This document shows, piece by piece, positions 63,008 to 64,000 of a DNA stretch of 64,000 nt (its first letter is position 1; every line of letters begins with the position of its first letter). The DNA lies in NCBI RefSeq assembly GCF_030817415.1, contig NZ_JAUSZI010000002.1, positions 10,763,501-10,827,500 on the forward strand, read 5' to 3'. A program made the translations under genes and the position numbers. The stretch is from Streptomyces umbrinus (lineage in GTDB: Bacteria; Actinomycetota; Actinomycetes; Streptomycetales; Streptomycetaceae). Under the pieces are notes generated by a model. It was given only the letters and a program-made list of their open reading frames with translations, did not search any database and was not told the origin of the DNA.

Positions 63008-64000
63008 GTGTTGGCCAAGGGTTTCTCCGTCGATCTGCGTCGCTGTCAACTGCTCGGGCTCACGGGCTCGGTCGTCCTCGCGCTGGGAGGCGAGACGGCC
63101 GGAGCGCTGCCTGTAAGGGAGTTGCCGGCCCTCGCGTCGGGACGGGCGGCGCTCGGGCTGGTCGGCGTGTACTTCGGAGTGGTGCTGCTCATAGCGGCCT
63201 GGGCCCTGCTGGGACGCACGATCCGGGGGCGGCCCGAGCCGCCGAGCCCGCGAGCGCTCCTGGTCGTACTCGCCGTATGGGCCACGCCGTTGCTCCTCGC
63301 GCCACCTCTCTTCAGCCGCGACGTCTACAGCTATCTCGCACAGGGCGCGATGGTCGACGCGCACATCGACGTCTACACGCACGGCCCCGCCATCCTCGGC
63401 GGACCGCTCGCGGACGAGGTCGCCCCCGTGTGGCAGCGGACCGCGACACCGTACGGACCTGTCTTCCTCGCCGTCTCCTCCGCGCTGTCCGGGCTGACCC
63501 GGGGCGAGGTGCCCGCCGGGCTGTTCGGGATGCGGGTCGTCGCGCTGCTCGGCGTGGCGCTGATGGCGGCCGCGCTGCCGAGACTGGCCAGGCACAGCGG
63601 CGCCGATCCGGCCGCCGCGCTGTGGCTCGGCGCGCTCAACCCGCTCGTGCTGCTGCACCTCGTCGCCGGAGCGCACAACGACGCCATCATGCTCGGCCTG
63701 CTGGGCGCGGGACTGGTGGCGGCACTCGGCCGGTGGCCCGTCCTGGGCGCCGTGCTCGTCACCCTCGCCGCCCTCGTCAAGGTCCCTGCCCTGCTCGGCC
63801 TCGCGGCCGTCGTGGCCCTCCAGGTGCGGGCCGGCCGCAGTATGGCGAGAGCCGTCGCCACGACCGCGGCCGCCGCAGTGGCCACCACCGTCGCCGCAAC
63901 GGCCGCCGCCGGTACGGGATACGGCTGGATCGGCGCCCTGAAGACGCCCGTGTCGCCGGAGAATCTCTCGCCCACCAGCGTCCTCGGCCGTGCCACCGGT
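63008..64000 (+). CDS. MptB-like polyprenol-phosphate mannosyltransferase, truncated by window end
   Basis: At least 331 residues, running off the window in frame; GTG at 63008 is the only start after an in-frame stop at 62993, a TTG follows. GT-C architecture with many helices. Characteristic blocks: LFSRDVYSYLAQGAMVDAHI, TPYGPVFLAVSSALSG, and LNPLVLLHLVAGAHNDAIML. It resembles MptA/MptB alpha-1,6-mannosyltransferases, which extend mannan chains from polyprenol-phosphate mannose on the outer membrane face. No good ribosome site is seen; TTGACA (62992-62997) lies just before the start. Confidence 0.85.
   Translation, partial: MLAKGFSVDLRRCQLLGLTGSVVLALGGETAGALPVRELPALASGRAALGLVGVYFGVVLLIAAWALLGRTIRGRPEPPSPRALLVVLAVWATPLLLAPPLFSRDVYSYLAQGAMVDAHIDVYTHGPAILGGPLADEVAPVWQRTATPYGPVFLAVSSALSGLTRGEVPAGLFGMRVVALLGVALMAAALPRLARHSGADPAAALWLGALNPLVLLHLVAGAHNDAIMLGLLGAGLVAALGRWPVLGAVLVTLAALVKVPALLGLAAVVALQVRAGRSMARAVATTAAAAVATTVAATAAAGTGYGWIGALKTPVSPENLSPTSVLGRATG

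Overview
The window is high-GC actinobacterial DNA, almost certainly from a Streptomyces chromosome. Third codon positions are nearly all G or C. GTG starts are common, and ATGA or GTGA stop/start overlaps join many genes. Gene content also fits: a class F-type sortase, a MalT/LAL-type LuxR regulator, monomeric isocitrate dehydrogenase, sugar ABC importers with no ATPase gene beside them, and a dispersed 28-bp repeat of a kind I associate with Streptomyces intergenic regions. I saw no tRNA, rRNA, complete IS element or CRISPR array.

Layout, left to right. Positions 1-885 hold no convincing intact gene, only a small reading frame broken by a stop codon. A minus-strand group (889-5025) carries a sortase, a small surface protein with a sorting-like tail, and an OmpR-type two-component system. 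A degenerate stretch with coding-like fragments follows, then a large LuxR-family ATPase regulator and a 14-TM type MFS exporter (5.5-10.1 kb). Next come small membrane proteins (a K+ channel, a DUF308/HdeD-like protein, a SHOCT protein) and an unrecognised 391-residue protein (10.1-15.0 kb). Positions 15.1-21.2 kb are an aromatic acyl-CoA catabolic cluster: RidA, cupin, thioesterase, CoA ligase and a fused FAD hydroxylase/old-yellow-enzyme reductase. A GT-C-like membrane protein, isocitrate dehydrogenase, an NCS1 permease with a cysteine hydrolase, a CsoR-family sensor, a GH29 fucosidase, a flavin monooxygenase and an SseB-like protein follow (21.4-31.2 kb).

The 31.3-40.4 kb segment is a nine-gene minus-strand organosulfur scavenging run. 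It encodes a sulfonate-type ABC importer with two binding proteins, an SsuD-like monooxygenase, an SfnB/DszC-like flavoprotein, an FAD-linked oxidase, a two-domain sulfurtransferase and an alpha/beta hydrolase with an Asp in the nucleophile position. A LysR gene is divergent from it. Next are a MarR regulator with a clear palindrome, a VOC protein, and a UPF0016 (GDT1-type) cation exporter preceded by a well-conserved yybP-ykoY manganese riboswitch. A second SseB-like protein ends facing a galactan-utilisation locus (44.1-52.5 kb: LacI, two permeases, binding protein, GH42 beta-galactosidase, secreted GH53 galactanase).

The right part holds an acyl-CoA ligase, an NTF2-like protein, a crcB-DUF190-crcB fluoride exporter operon, UppP, a GntR/asparagine permease/asparaginase/aspartase nitrogen-catabolic operon, glutaminase, and the start of an MptB-like mannosyltransferase that runs off the end. 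Together the genes read as nutrient scavenging (aromatic acids, sulfonates, plant galactan, amides) with associated regulators, alongside envelope and ion homeostasis functions.
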